This document shows positions 34,122 to 43,969 of a stretch of DNA of 50,556 bases, one piece after another (within the stretch, counting starts at the first letter, position 1; each line of letters starts with the position of its first letter). The DNA is from Actinomortierella ambigua (taxonomy: Eukaryota; Mortierellomycota; Mortierellomycetes; Mortierellales; Mortierellaceae). The DNA is taken from positions 1 through 50,556 of the forward strand of contig JAAAJB010000237.1 of assembly GCA_016098155.1 (NCBI GenBank), in the 5' to 3' direction. Below the pieces are notes generated by a model, which saw only the letters and a program-made list of their open reading frames with translations, had not been told where the DNA came from and searched no databases. The position numbers and the translations under genes are program-made.

Positions 34122-34374
34122 GGCTAAAGGTGGGGTGAGGATGAGGCTGGGACTCTGCTGTTCACGCCAACTCATGCAGCACCCCAAGTCCGTAAGTAAC
34201 AACCAAATGGCGGACTGCTTTTATTGCACTTCAGGCTGGGAGGTAAAAAAAAATGCAATCTTTTGTAAACAAAGTCTACGCTAGAGTGTTATTTTTTTTT
34301 TTTTTTTTCCTCTTCTTCCTTCACCCTCCCCATCACCATCTCCTTTTTCTAATCGTTGGTGCCGATAATCAAAC
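34122..34374. promoter_or_regulatory. Shared divergent promoter of THOC5 and NOP58
   Basis: 253 bases separate the two start codons. They include a T18 run (about 34291-34308) and a C/T-rich leader before NOP58. No TATA box is obvious. A shared promoter is inferred from spacing. Confidence 0.5.
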
Positions 34375-36329
34375 ATGCTCGTCCTCTTTGAAACCCCCGC
34401 GGGCTATGCCCTCTTCACCCTTTTGGACGATGGCAAGCTTGAGAAGCCTGAGCAGATCTGGAAGGACTTTGAGACCCCCGCCCAGGCCAACAAGACGTAA
34501 GACGCTACCCATACCTCTTATTTCACCTTGCCTCATCTCTTCCAACTTCAACCTCTCACTACATCCTCACTCTCCTACCGGCAATCTCCTCACACCTCCA
34601 TGTCAATCATGCCAATGGTTCTTTGGTTTTGATTGACAGTTTCAGACATCCACGCGTCAACGATTCTTGCTCCCTTCAGCCTCTTTGGAAATCGCAAAAC
34701 ATATTCTCTTCCCACTACAGCCTTTTCACTGTTAACACCAACAACATTCATCTATCTGGTCTCAATTGATCTCCACATGCCTCCATACCCCTCCTAAGAG
34801 TCTTGTTTTCGTCAGTGCTTGTCTGTTGGGGGACACCACTTCTTGGTATGACTCTGATCAGTGTCTAACGTTTTGTTTATCTTCATTTCTCCATCAGCGT
34901 CAAGCTCCGTGCCTTCTCCAAGTTTGAGAACACCACCGATGCTCTGTCGGCGATGACAGCTCTGATTGAGGGCAAGCTGTCGAAGAACCTGAAGGAGTTC
35001 TTGTCGTCGGAGATCAGCGAGAAGGAGATGAAGAAGGAGAGCCTGATTGTTGGCGATGCCAAGCTGGGAGGCGCTATTGCCAAGAAGCTCAACATGAAGG
35101 TGCTGTCGGACTCGACGACGCTGGATCTGTACCGCGGTATCCGTAGCCAGCTGGACTCGCTTCTGTCGGGACTGTCGTCGTCGGATCTGTCCGCCATGGT
35201 TCTGGGCCTGTCCCACTCGCTCTCGCGCTATAAGCTCAAGTTCTCGCCCGACAAGGTCGACACGATGATTGTGCAGGCGATTGCTCTGTTGGACGACCTG
35301 GACAAGGAGCTGAACACTTATGCTATGCGTGTCAAGGAGTGGTACGGCTGGCACTTCCCCGAGATGACCAAGCTCATCGTCGACAACCTGGCTTATGCCA
35401 AGGTTGTCAAGCAGATGGGTTTCCGCTCCAACTGCTCGTCGACCGACTTTTCCGAGATCCTGCCTGAGGAGCTGGAGCAGGAGGTCAAGGAGGCCGCTGA
35501 GATCTCCATGGGCACAGAGATTGCCGATGAGGATCTGGAGAACATTTTTGCGCTCTGCGACCAGATCATCTCGATCACCGAGTACCGCACCCAGCTGTAC
35601 GAGTACCTCAAGAACCGCATGAACGCCATTGCCCCCAACCTGACCGCCCTCGTTGGCGATCTCGTCGGTGCTCGCCTGATCGCCCACGCCGGTTCGTTGA
35701 TGACCCTGGCCAAGCACCCCGCCTCGACCATTCAGATCCTCGGTGCCGAGAAGGCCCTCTTCCGTGCCCTCAAGACCAAGCACGACACGCCCAAGTACGG
35801 TCTGATCTACCACGCCTCGCTGATCGGCCAGGCCGGCCCCAAGATGAAGGGCAAGATTGCCCGCATGGTCGCCACCAAGGCTGCCATTTCGATCCGTGTC
35901 GATGCTCTCGGTGAGACAGACACCGCCGATCTTGGTATTGAGAACCGTGGCAAGGTCGAGGCCCGTCTGCGCATGCTCGAGGGCCGCAGCGGTGGCTTTG
36001 ACAAGAAGGACAAGAAGGCCGGTCAGGTCAAGAACCAGAAGAAGCACGAGTTTGTCGCCTCGTCATCCTACAACGCCTCGTCCGATGTCGCTATGAAGGC
36101 TGCCCCTGAGGCCTCGTCCGAGAAGAAGCGCAAGGCTGAGGACTCGGATTCCGAGGGCGCCGAGAAGAAGAAGAGCAAGAAGGAGAAGGAGGACAAGAAG
36201 GAGAAGAAGGAGAAGAAGGAGAAGAAGGACAAGGAGGACAAGAAGGAGAAGAAGGAGAAGAAGGACAAGGAGGACAAGAAGGAGAAGAAGGAGAAGAAGG
36301 ACAAGAAGGAGAAGAAGGAGAAGAAGTAA
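34375..36329 (+). CDS. NOP58: NOP58, core protein of box C/D snoRNPs
   Basis: Two exons, 34375-34496 and 34898-36329, 517 residues. Nop58, with Nop56, fibrillarin and Snu13/15.5K, forms box C/D snoRNPs that guide 2'-O-methylation of rRNA in the nucleolus. The N-terminus [20 protein letters not shown] is the Nop5 start. A coiled coil follows ([19 protein letters not shown] ...), then the RNA-binding Nop domain: [53 protein letters not shown] and [20 protein letters not shown]. The tail after about residue 450 is a KKE/KKD repeat, typical of the eukaryotic protein. The first intron is 401 bases, long for this window. I searched it for C and D boxes and found no convincing snoRNA. Codons are strongly C/G-ending, suggesting high expression. 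Confidence 0.97.
36204..36326 (+). repeat. 36-bp coding tandem repeat (Lys/Glu/Asp) in NOP58 tail
   Basis: Near-identical units encoding [12 protein letters not shown] are repeated about three times, the first with an extra KEK, then a partial copy ends at the stop codon. Copy number is likely to vary among strains by slippage. Confidence 0.85.
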
Positions 36330-36519
36330 TCTCTTTCCCTCCTTTGTGTTCCTTTTATTCTTCACTCCTTGTAGCATTGTAGCATTTTTTTCCTCTCTCT
36401 CTCTCTCTCAATCCCCCGTGTTTCATAATTCCTGTTCACATAAAGACTTTCTGCATGTTTATTACACCATCGTCAAGTTCACCAGTCTTTTGTATTTTTT
36501 ATTATTACTATTTCAGACT

Positions 36520-39500
36520 TCACAACTTGAACATGGAAGTATTGAATTGATCCCCGGTCCATTTGGCGACTTCAAGCATCAATTGCTGCTTCTGGTTGAA
36601 CGAGCCATCCGACCGCAGCTCATACAGTGTTGCGAGGTTGAAAACAAGTGGCTCGCTGATACCAGCCGACGTTGGGTATGCAAACATTAGTCCTTGTAGG
36701 CGTGGGATGGATTCATTTAACATACCCATATACAGTTCACAGACTGCAAGGTTGTTGGAGACCTATGTAATAAGATAAGACGAGGAGAGATTATCAGACA
36801 CACGGGCTGGCAATGTCAAGATGACTGGATGGACACTATGCACAACAAGGAGGAGGAAGGTTTTCGGGCACTTACAGCCAAGTTCTCTGGCTCGACTCGA
36901 AGTACTTGTTCAAACGCATGTTTTGCAGCAACCCAATGCCCTTGCGATACTGCCAAAAATGCCCTAAAAAATGCAGTATTAAAAAACAAAAGAAATTAGT
37001 GGCAAATCTCGAAGATCAATATGCTCTTCGGTTGAAAGAAAAAAAAAGTGGAGGGAGAGGAGGGAAGAATTAAGACTTACTTGTTCATCAAGACTTGCAG
37101 CGAAAAGTGGGTATCTGAGGGAGAGCCAGGGAGAGCGTTCACCATCGCCTCCACGTCTTCAAAGACATTCGTTGCCTGTTCTAGGTCACCGAGCTGCAGA
37201 TATAACCTACCGAGCCCAGAGCGCAGATTGATGTCACCAGAATATTGTTGCGCCAAATTGTGCGCATGCCGTGTGGCTAGCGGGTAGTCCTTGCAATTGG
37301 AACAAACAGAATAGATGGCAGAAACCATTTTCAATACAAAATGCATCCACAACCTTTTAGCCGCACAGACATTCTTGCGCTACATCGCAACATCATTGAT
37401 CGCCATCCTTGCCATACCTTGAGTTCCATGAGATAATTAATGACAAGTAGCTGCAATTGACCAGGCAGTGCCCGCCATTGCTGAACGCCCCTAGCATCCT
37501 TGTGTGCCTTACACGTAGCTTCGCACTACCCAGCGAAAAAAAAAAGTTGGAACGAATAATGAAGGTGAGCATCTAGCGCACTGGGCACCAGTTATCTAGT
37601 CTAGCTTGTCACCCATAGTCCCCCCCCCCTTTTTTTTTACCTTTTTGCAGTAAAGAATCAAATCGTAGAGCTGATCAATAGCCTCTGCAGTATCACCCAT
37701 GTAGCCGGGCAGCCTTGCCTGGAGGACAAGCATTTCAAAGGGCACCAGACATCCTCTTCGTTGGATGGGAGGCTGCGAGTTCTCGATCAACGAAGCCAGA
37801 CGCTCGCTCTCCGAAGGCTCATACAGCATCTCAGGTGGGTAGTTCTCATACCGGTAGAGGGGCCCACGCAAGTCGCCCAGTTGCTCGAATTCTGCTCGTG
37901 CCATCTCGTATTGGCCGAGCTGCACTAGAGCCATCAAACGAACATACCACAGCTATATGATAGTCGAACATGAACAAAAGAGAAAGCGGAGGAGGAACTA
38001 GTGTTAGAGGTATTCAACATGATAATCATAAAAAAAAAGACTTTGAGAGGACTGCAGAGAGACATAAAGCCCAGTTTACTATCCTTTACGTTGATCAGTT
38101 TCAAAATTTGGTCCGCAGGGGTACCCAAGATCTGGGTTTTAGCATATCGTGCCATGGCCATCCAAGAGTTGTTGATCTAAATGACAATATGAGAGAGGAG
38201 AGAGGAGAGAGAGAGGAAGAGGGAGAAGGGAGAGATATGAGTGGGTGAAATGTAGCACTTTCATCTCGTAGAGGTACTCATCTTCTTGACGTGTCACCCC
38301 TTCCTTTCCTATTCTGGATAGGGCGGTGCGGTGCTTACAGTCAACTCTTGCAAAATCTCGCTTTGCGACGCAAGTCGTTGCTCAGCTTCTGTGAACGCGT
38401 TCCAATCACGCGGCACAAATCGCTCGGGCGACATATGCTTGGACATGATTTCGTTCATGGGATCAGTCTGAAGAGAAAAAGAAAATGATTGAAGGTTTAG
38501 GGAGAGAAGCAAACCGACCATTTCAATACATCGGCTGGAATCCGAACAAACAAACGATGTACCAATTGGCCAAATCAATCAGGGCCATGCCATCCATTTG
38601 CTATCTTTACCGTGTGTATGTCATTGAACATATTTGGAGAGTTGAGAATCGGCATGCGCTCTGGGCGGAAGGAAGCAGGAGTAGATGCTGCAGAAGAGCT
38701 ACTAGTCATCAACAAAAGAGGGGGGGGGGGACAAAAAGAAGCGCTGTACGGTTTAACCTCCCATCGAAAGTGCAATCCGCTCACTACTACGCGTGGGCAA
38801 CGAAATAAAGAAAAAATAGAAAAGAGAAAATGATCATACCCAGAAAATCTCGCACGAGTAGGCGTTGAACCATGGGAGGGTCCTCCAAATCCTGTCCGAT
38901 CATTCGGGGGAGACTGGAAGCCAGAATGTGGCAAGTACGCCTGATGTTGCTGCATAGGAGCCATGGACGACGCTTGAGCTTGTTGTTGTTGCTGCTGCTG
39001 CTGGGGCGGGGGGCTCTTGAGGTCCTGATGGACAAGATCTGAACGCTCGTCTATGAGAGATCCACCAGCCACTCCAGCGCTCGTGGGAATATGGATGCCC
39101 AAGGAAGATCGAGTCATGCTGGCAACAGCGGATCCATGAGGAAGGTCGAGGACAAGTCCTGAAGGCAACGCTCTCTGGGGTTGTTCCTGCTGCTCCTGCT
39201 GCTGATCAGGACTTTCTTTCACCTCTTCGCGTTCGCCGCCCACATGCTCAGCCAGTCCGGAGTTGGGCGTGTTCGACGACGTCGGGGGCTGAAGAGGCGA
39301 GGTGAAAGCTTGGAAGGCGGAGAACCCACTAGTCCCTGGAACAGCAGGCCGCTGGGGCAGTGGTGGCGAAGCCAGTTGTGTCGGCATCTCGGTAGGCATG
39401 CTAGACGTCGTCACATTATGTACTGCTAGGGGCGGCGGCAGCTGCTGTTGCGGTTGCGGTTGCGGTTGCTGGTGTGAAGGGCGCTGAATGCTCCTCCGGT

Positions 39501-39828
39501 TGCCAGCAGCTTTACCATCGGGAATAGGGGAAGGCGTATGGCTCGGAGGGCCACTGCTAAAGGCTCCTAGAGGGTCCTGGACAGCATTAGGGGATGAGTC
39601 TGAGCTAGCCCTTGACATAGACGCCGACTCGGGTGCTCGTGGTGGTGGCGGAGCCGACTGCAGTTGGTGTGGGAGGAAGAATGGGGTTGCAACGGATGAA
39701 GATGCATTTTCCTGAAAGGGAATGGGTCTGTCCTCGTCATCATCCTGGACTTGAGCAGGCTGTTGCGCCGGCTGAGGAACCGGTGGCGTGGGAGGGTGTA
39801 ACAAAGGGTCCTCAAATGGCATGGACAT
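36520..39828 (-). CDS. TRAPPC12-type TPR protein (TRAPP III trafficking complex)
   Basis: Nine exons: 39828-38840, 38701-38611, 38467-38339, 38176-38090, 37952-37641, 37525-37418, 37289-37081, 36963-36876 and 36762-36520, 751 residues, all in phase. TRAPPC12 is a TPR subunit of TRAPP III, acting in ER-to-Golgi transport and autophagy; it is absent from budding yeast. Matches include RFVPRDWNAFTEAE, LYRYENYPPEML, GCLVPFEMLVLQARLPGYMG, SGLGRLYLQLGDLEQATNVF and the C-terminal VFNLATLYELRSDGSFNQKQ ... GDQFNTSMFKL, which parallels human LFNLTTMYELESS ... DSFNTQCLKL. TPR-like helices span roughly residues 420-751. The first 330 residues are disordered (Pro-, Gln- and Ser-rich). The ATG at 39828 follows CTTC and is the first in frame; one two codons on is equally possible. 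Confidence 0.92.
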
Positions 39829-39996
39829 GAAGAATGGCGTGTGGTGTCGAGCATGCCCCCTCACAAACCTCTAGCCTGCTTGTATCACGTGTACCTCGTT
39901 TTGGTTTTGGTGGCGAACGTAATTTCCTTGCACGCTTTCTTCATTATTATTGTACAGAGCTATGGGTATATTATAATAGATCGAAGGGGTGGCTCG

Positions 39997-41649
39997 TCAC
40001 TCTTTGTCAAGCAGCTCGACCACTGTCAGTTGAGGCCAATGTACACGAAGCCAATCCCGCTTCTGCTCGTTCCCAACCTCGGACACAACGAGCTTCGATA
40101 AGCTGACAAAGTGCTGCCTCATCCAATGATACTCGGCGATCCCTTGAAGATGCCGTCGATGACCTAAATGTAGCAGCTCCAGTCGACGAAGACCTTTCAG
40201 CCAACTCAATCCAGTCATGAGTCGCCAAGACATATCATTCTCTGAACCCATGTTGATCGAAGGTCGATTGGACAGCACAAGCCGGCGCAAACGCGTCAGC
40301 GCACTGAGTCGCTCCATGAAAAGTTCCTCGGCAAGCCGCTGTTCCCGCACTGTTGCATCGTCGAAAATCAAAATTGCCTTTTCGTCGTCGTCTTCTTCTT
40401 CCTTTTCTTCCTCTCCTTCTCCTATCTCATTTTCTTCGTCTCCTTCGTCTTCTTCGGTCACTGCAGCCGGTTCGTGGCGACCAGGATCGTCGCAGTATTG
40501 GCGCTCCAGCGCAATGGGGATCACGAGATGCTCGAGCAGTACGCACGCCCATGGCCGTTCTATAATAAGCCGAAGATTGAGTCGCCAGAGGCCGAGTGTG
40601 CGGATTGTGAGTGACCTGAGTGCCAAACACCCTGTGAAAACTCTTATTGGCCAAGTGAGCTGCTGATTGTTCGCACCAAATGAAAGGTGCTCGACCCATT
40701 GGCCAAGGTACTTCACGATATCATGAATCGAGTCTGTGTCAGCTCTGCTGATGCGGAGCTCACGGATCTGATGATGTGGCAACACTCGTATGACCTGCTG
40801 GGCGACCCCGCCCTTGATACATTGGTCGAACGATACAGACGTGAGCCTTGAAAGAAGTCCCGACTGCAAAACACGGATGGTTGTACTGTCCACGGTGTAT
40901 AGATGCTGAAGCTCTAAGTGCTCGAGGTTCGGGCATCTTTCAAGGAGAGGGCCTATTCCGGGAGCATCCTTCAGGTTGCCCATCGCCAGTCTCCTGAGAG
41001 GCGACGGTCGATCTCGAGCAGACTCGTCCACATTGATCTTTTCATTCGCCAGCTGGGACGAACTGGAGAGAGCACACGAAAGAGTCAGATCCTGCAGCAG
41101 TGGAAAAGCGGCCAACAGGTACCGAACATCGTCGACTGAGAGACTCGCATTGACCTCAAGAATCTTTAGGTTTGTCAGGTTCAAGGATCGTGTCAGATAC
41201 ATTACATTATCTGTCGAAACGTATTGTAGTCCCGGGTTTTGTTCAAGCAAATCCCAGATCGGCGCATAGTTCTCTATACCCACAGCGCATTTACGGAAAG
41301 CCAAGGCGCTGAGCAAGGTGCACTTCTCCTTGAAGAGACCGAGGAATTCTTGGAGTTGGCTGTCCTCGAGGATGTCCTGAAAGATGAGGTGCCGGATGAA
41401 ATGACCGTTGTTGCCCACAGCTTGTCTCCAGCCGCACCTCTTGCACGGTGGACCAGCACAACAGTCGCTGCGTATAGGCGAGTGTAGACGGTCAGCATCA
41501 GGGAGATGAATGACTGTAACGCGGGACCATACGAAGGCATTGAATGTCCGATGCCATGCTCTGCACACGAGGGCACAAGCCTGAAGATCAGCAGGAGAAA
41601 GATGTCGGGCGAGCATCAATCGCAATTCCGGGAGGTCCATCGCGTTCAT
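39997..41649 (-). CDS. F-box/LRR-like protein, paralog A
   Basis: Single exon, 550 residues. The N-terminal F-box (MDLPELRLMLARHLSPADLQ, then CALVCRAWHRTF) would bind Skp1 in an SCF ubiquitin ligase. The rest has irregular leucine-rich repeats (LRRLAMGNLKD, CPNLEHLELQHL, LRELRISRADTD, LRSLTIRTLGL, LRRLVLSNRPS, LRRLELLHLGH) that would recruit substrates. A Cys-rich insert (CCAGPPCKRCGW) sits near residue 65 and could bind metal. A purely acidic stretch of about 35 residues (EEDEGDEENEIGEGEEEKEE) interrupts the LRRs near residue 415. It is divergent from a clear paralog 266 bases away. The substrate is unknown. Confidence 0.88.
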   Translation of the reverse strand: MNAMDLPELRLMLARHLSPADLQACALVCRAWHRTFNAFVWSRVTVIHLPDADRLHSPIRSDCCAGPPCKRCGWRQAVGNNGHFIRHLIFQDILEDSQLQEFLGLFKEKCTLLSALAFRKCAVGIENYAPIWDLLEQNPGLQYVSTDNVMYLTRSLNLTNLKILEVNASLSVDDVRYLLAAFPLLQDLTLSCALSSSSQLANEKINVDESARDRPSPLRRLAMGNLKDAPGIGPLLERCPNLEHLELQHLYTVDSTTIRVLQSGLLSRLTSVSFDQCIKGGVAQQVIRVLPHHQIRELRISRADTDSIHDIVKYLGQWVEHLSFGANNQQLTWPIRVFTGCLALRSLTIRTLGLWRLNLRLIIERPWACVLLEHLVIPIALERQYCDDPGRHEPAAVTEEDEGDEENEIGEGEEEKEEEDDDEKAILIFDDATVREQRLAEELFMERLSALTRLRRLVLSNRPSINMGSENDMSWRLMTGLSWLKGLRRLELLHLGHRRHLQGIAEYHWMRQHFVSLSKLVVSEVGNEQKRDWLRVHWPQLTVVELLDKE

Positions 41650-41915
41650 GAGGATGTTAATGTTTCAAAGCAAAGAAGAGAAAATGCCTAGATGACGTGA
41701 GGATATCATAGGCCCTCAGCCCAAACTCAATTCATTTCCCCCATACCAATCCTCTGCTGGCGCAGCGGATCTTTCAACCGCAGCAAGGAAATATATAACC
41801 TGTTCTTACCCGCCTTCTCGTTACCTCCTCCCCCTTTACCCGCCTCCTCCCCTTCTCACCTCTCTCCCCTATGCATTCACATTGTGTGTGGCGTGTATAA
41901 CACTCTCCCTTCCTG
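41650..41915. promoter_or_regulatory. Shared divergent promoter between F-box paralogs, with TATA box
   Basis: 266 bases lie between the two ATGs. ATATATAA at 41791-41798, 118 bases before the rightward ATG, is a plausible TATA box for paralog B. It is followed by a C/T-rich leader with TACCCGCCT repeats (41810-41850). No equally clear TATA faces paralog A. Confidence 0.6.
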
Positions 41916-43433
41916 ATGGACATTGCGGAGTTGAGACTCGCCGTGGCGCGATTCCTCTCCGGAAAAGATCTCACTGCCTGTGCGCGCGTGTGCAAGGCAT
42001 GGTACTCCACCTTCCACGATCTTGCGTGGTCCGAATATACCCTCTGCACCACCTCCACCATTTTCAGCACGCCCTGCAAACTTGTTGACTGCAGGCTCCA
42101 CAGGAACTGTCTCCACAGGAACGTTGTGGCCAAAAACGCGCATCACATCCGCCGACTCATCCTTCCAAATCCAAAGTCGACCCGGCATACCCCAGAGTAT
42201 TATAATCTGTTCGCCCAGCAATGTCAACAGTTGCAATCCGTTTCGTTTCATGACGAGAGCAGGTGTGGATGGAGACGGGCTATGGCGGCTCTCTTTGCGG
42301 CGAATCCAACAATCCAGCACCTCTCCACCAGCAGATCCGAGTGCCTGTCGAGAGCTTTTGTCCTACCTCGCCTAAGAGTGCTGGAATTGGGGCTCACTCT
42401 CGCGGTCTCCGATATCATGTGGGTGCTGCAAAAATGTCCACATCTCGAGGAGCTGATATTAGCTCAAGTCCTGCAGCACCGAGCACGGTTCTCAGCTCAA
42501 TACCTGTCAACTTCATCCTATGGGCTCAAGAAGCTTTCTGTGCTGCAAGAACCACTCTCCTTTTTCATCTACACCATTCTGGCTAGCTGCCCACGTATTG
42601 AGTCGATTCGATTCCTCAAGTGGAATACGTATCTCCGCCAGCTCACTCGGACCATGCTCCAAACGCAAACCCAACACGTAAAGTCGATTGAGTTATCTCA
42701 TCATACGCCTGACTCTGATTTCTTCTCCTTTGTCCTGGAGGACTTGTCGCACAACCCAGTACGGGACATCACGATCCACTCTGCAACCTATGCCACACTT
42801 TGTACCATGAGCCATGTTTACCGACACAAGGTCGAGCACCTTGTTCTCTCAGTGAGCACCTTGTACGCGATACAAGGCGTACGCCACATCTTGAACCGCT
42901 GTCAGGCACTCAAAACACTTCGAGTCGAAGTGGGGCCAAGTCGGTTCGTTGAAGCTCGGACGCTTCTTGCTGCCCCATGGGCATGCTTGCAGCTCGAGTC
43001 ACTGTCGATGCCTTTAGCCATCCTTCATACATGCCACGACGATGGACTCTTCAAGTTTGCGCGGGCCGAGAAGGCCGAGGTTGACCCCGAGGGCAAGATA
43101 CCCGAATGGCTACAGGCCGAGAATGTGTTTATGAAGCGTCTTGGAGGACTGACGCAGTTGCGGCATCTCGATTTGGGGATCGTGAATAGAAGCCAGTCGG
43201 CAAAGACAGCCGGTTTCACATGGCGGTTTGAAGGAGGACTTCAACATTTGGCAGGACTTGGGCGGTTGGAAAGGCTTCGTCTCAGTCATGTCCACTTGGT
43301 GCAGGGCCGACGCGAGGTTAGGTGGATGAGGAACCACTGGCGGAGTCTGCAAAGGCTGGTTGTCCACCAGATGGCGCACCGACGATTGTTTGCCAAGCAG
43401 TGGCCAGAGCTAGCCATCGAGATATTGCAATAA
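41916..43433 (+). CDS. F-box/LRR-like protein, paralog B
   Basis: Single exon, 505 residues. The F-box MDIAELRLAVARFLSGKDL ... CARVCKAWYSTF aligns residue by residue with that of the divergent neighbour (LRLMLARHLSPADLQACALVC). Irregular LRRs follow (LRVLELGLTLAVSDI, CPHLEELILAQVL, LKKLSVLQEPL, LKTLRVEVGPS, LRHLDLGIVNR, LERLRLSHVHL). Both proteins end with the same kind of block (REVRWMRNHWRSLQRLVV here, YHWMRQHFVSLSKLVV in A), confirming common ancestry. Paralog B lacks the Cys-rich insert and the acidic tract of paralog A. Predicted role: Skp1-binding substrate receptor of an SCF ubiquitin ligase. The substrate is unknown. Confidence 0.88.
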   Translation: MDIAELRLAVARFLSGKDLTACARVCKAWYSTFHDLAWSEYTLCTTSTIFSTPCKLVDCRLHRNCLHRNVVAKNAHHIRRLILPNPKSTRHTPEYYNLFAQQCQQLQSVSFHDESRCGWRRAMAALFAANPTIQHLSTSRSECLSRAFVLPRLRVLELGLTLAVSDIMWVLQKCPHLEELILAQVLQHRARFSAQYLSTSSYGLKKLSVLQEPLSFFIYTILASCPRIESIRFLKWNTYLRQLTRTMLQTQTQHVKSIELSHHTPDSDFFSFVLEDLSHNPVRDITIHSATYATLCTMSHVYRHKVEHLVLSVSTLYAIQGVRHILNRCQALKTLRVEVGPSRFVEARTLLAAPWACLQLESLSMPLAILHTCHDDGLFKFARAEKAEVDPEGKIPEWLQAENVFMKRLGGLTQLRHLDLGIVNRSQSAKTAGFTWRFEGGLQHLAGLGRLERLRLSHVHLVQGRREVRWMRNHWRSLQRLVVHQMAHRRLFAKQWPELAIEILQ

Positions 43434-43969
43434 ATCGTGAGGGGATTGTTGAGCAGTGTCATGTATGTACTCACTCCACCACATCCTGGGCGCTTGCGGG
43501 ATGGTTGCAACAGTGGCCCGTGCATGATCGGCGGCCGGCCCGGCCATGAAGACGAAAGAAACCTGTTTTGAGCACTGTGTCTTTCCAGTGCACAGTTCGT
43601 GACTCTCTATTGGAGTTAGAAAGCTTCCCCGCCCCCTGCCCAGTGTGCCACGATAGAACACTCAACCAGGCACAATCTATCCCATCTTCCCACACCCACT
43701 TACGCTCATCTCGCTCCCTCCTTGGAAGAAGAAAAAGAAATCAGCATTTGCCCCACTTTGAATCCTTGCATCCTCTTGCCTTCTATTTTTGTCTTGGTCT
43801 GCTTATGCCTTTGATTGAGGTGCATCTCTCACCTGCAACAGGACCCCCAGCGAACAGGACCGTACCCACAAGCTAGAGCATCCACTTGCCTGTCCAAGTG
43901 AGCTCTCTCTTACCTTTCCCACCCTTCCACTCTTCTCATTGCGCCGCTCTCCGGTCCTGAGGTACTCTC
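43434..43969. other. Intergenic region, promoter of the SLC35C2-like gene
   Basis: This is 536 bases between tandem genes. The last 300 bases are C/T-rich leader-like DNA ending GGTACTCTCATGG. An ORF at 43568-43876 is a by-product of this composition and has no recognised domain. Confidence 0.5.

Noticed and set aside
34497..34897. Possible intronic box C/D snoRNA in the long NOP58 intron
   Set aside because: No convincing paired RTGATGA and CTGA boxes with a terminal stem were found.
34812..36047. 411-codon minus-strand frame over NOP58
   Set aside because: It is a shadow of strongly biased NOP58 codons; NOP58 is conserved and explains the sequence.
36063..36377. Leu-run protein on the minus strand
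   Set aside because: Reverse reading of the AAG/GAG repeat in the NOP58 tail.
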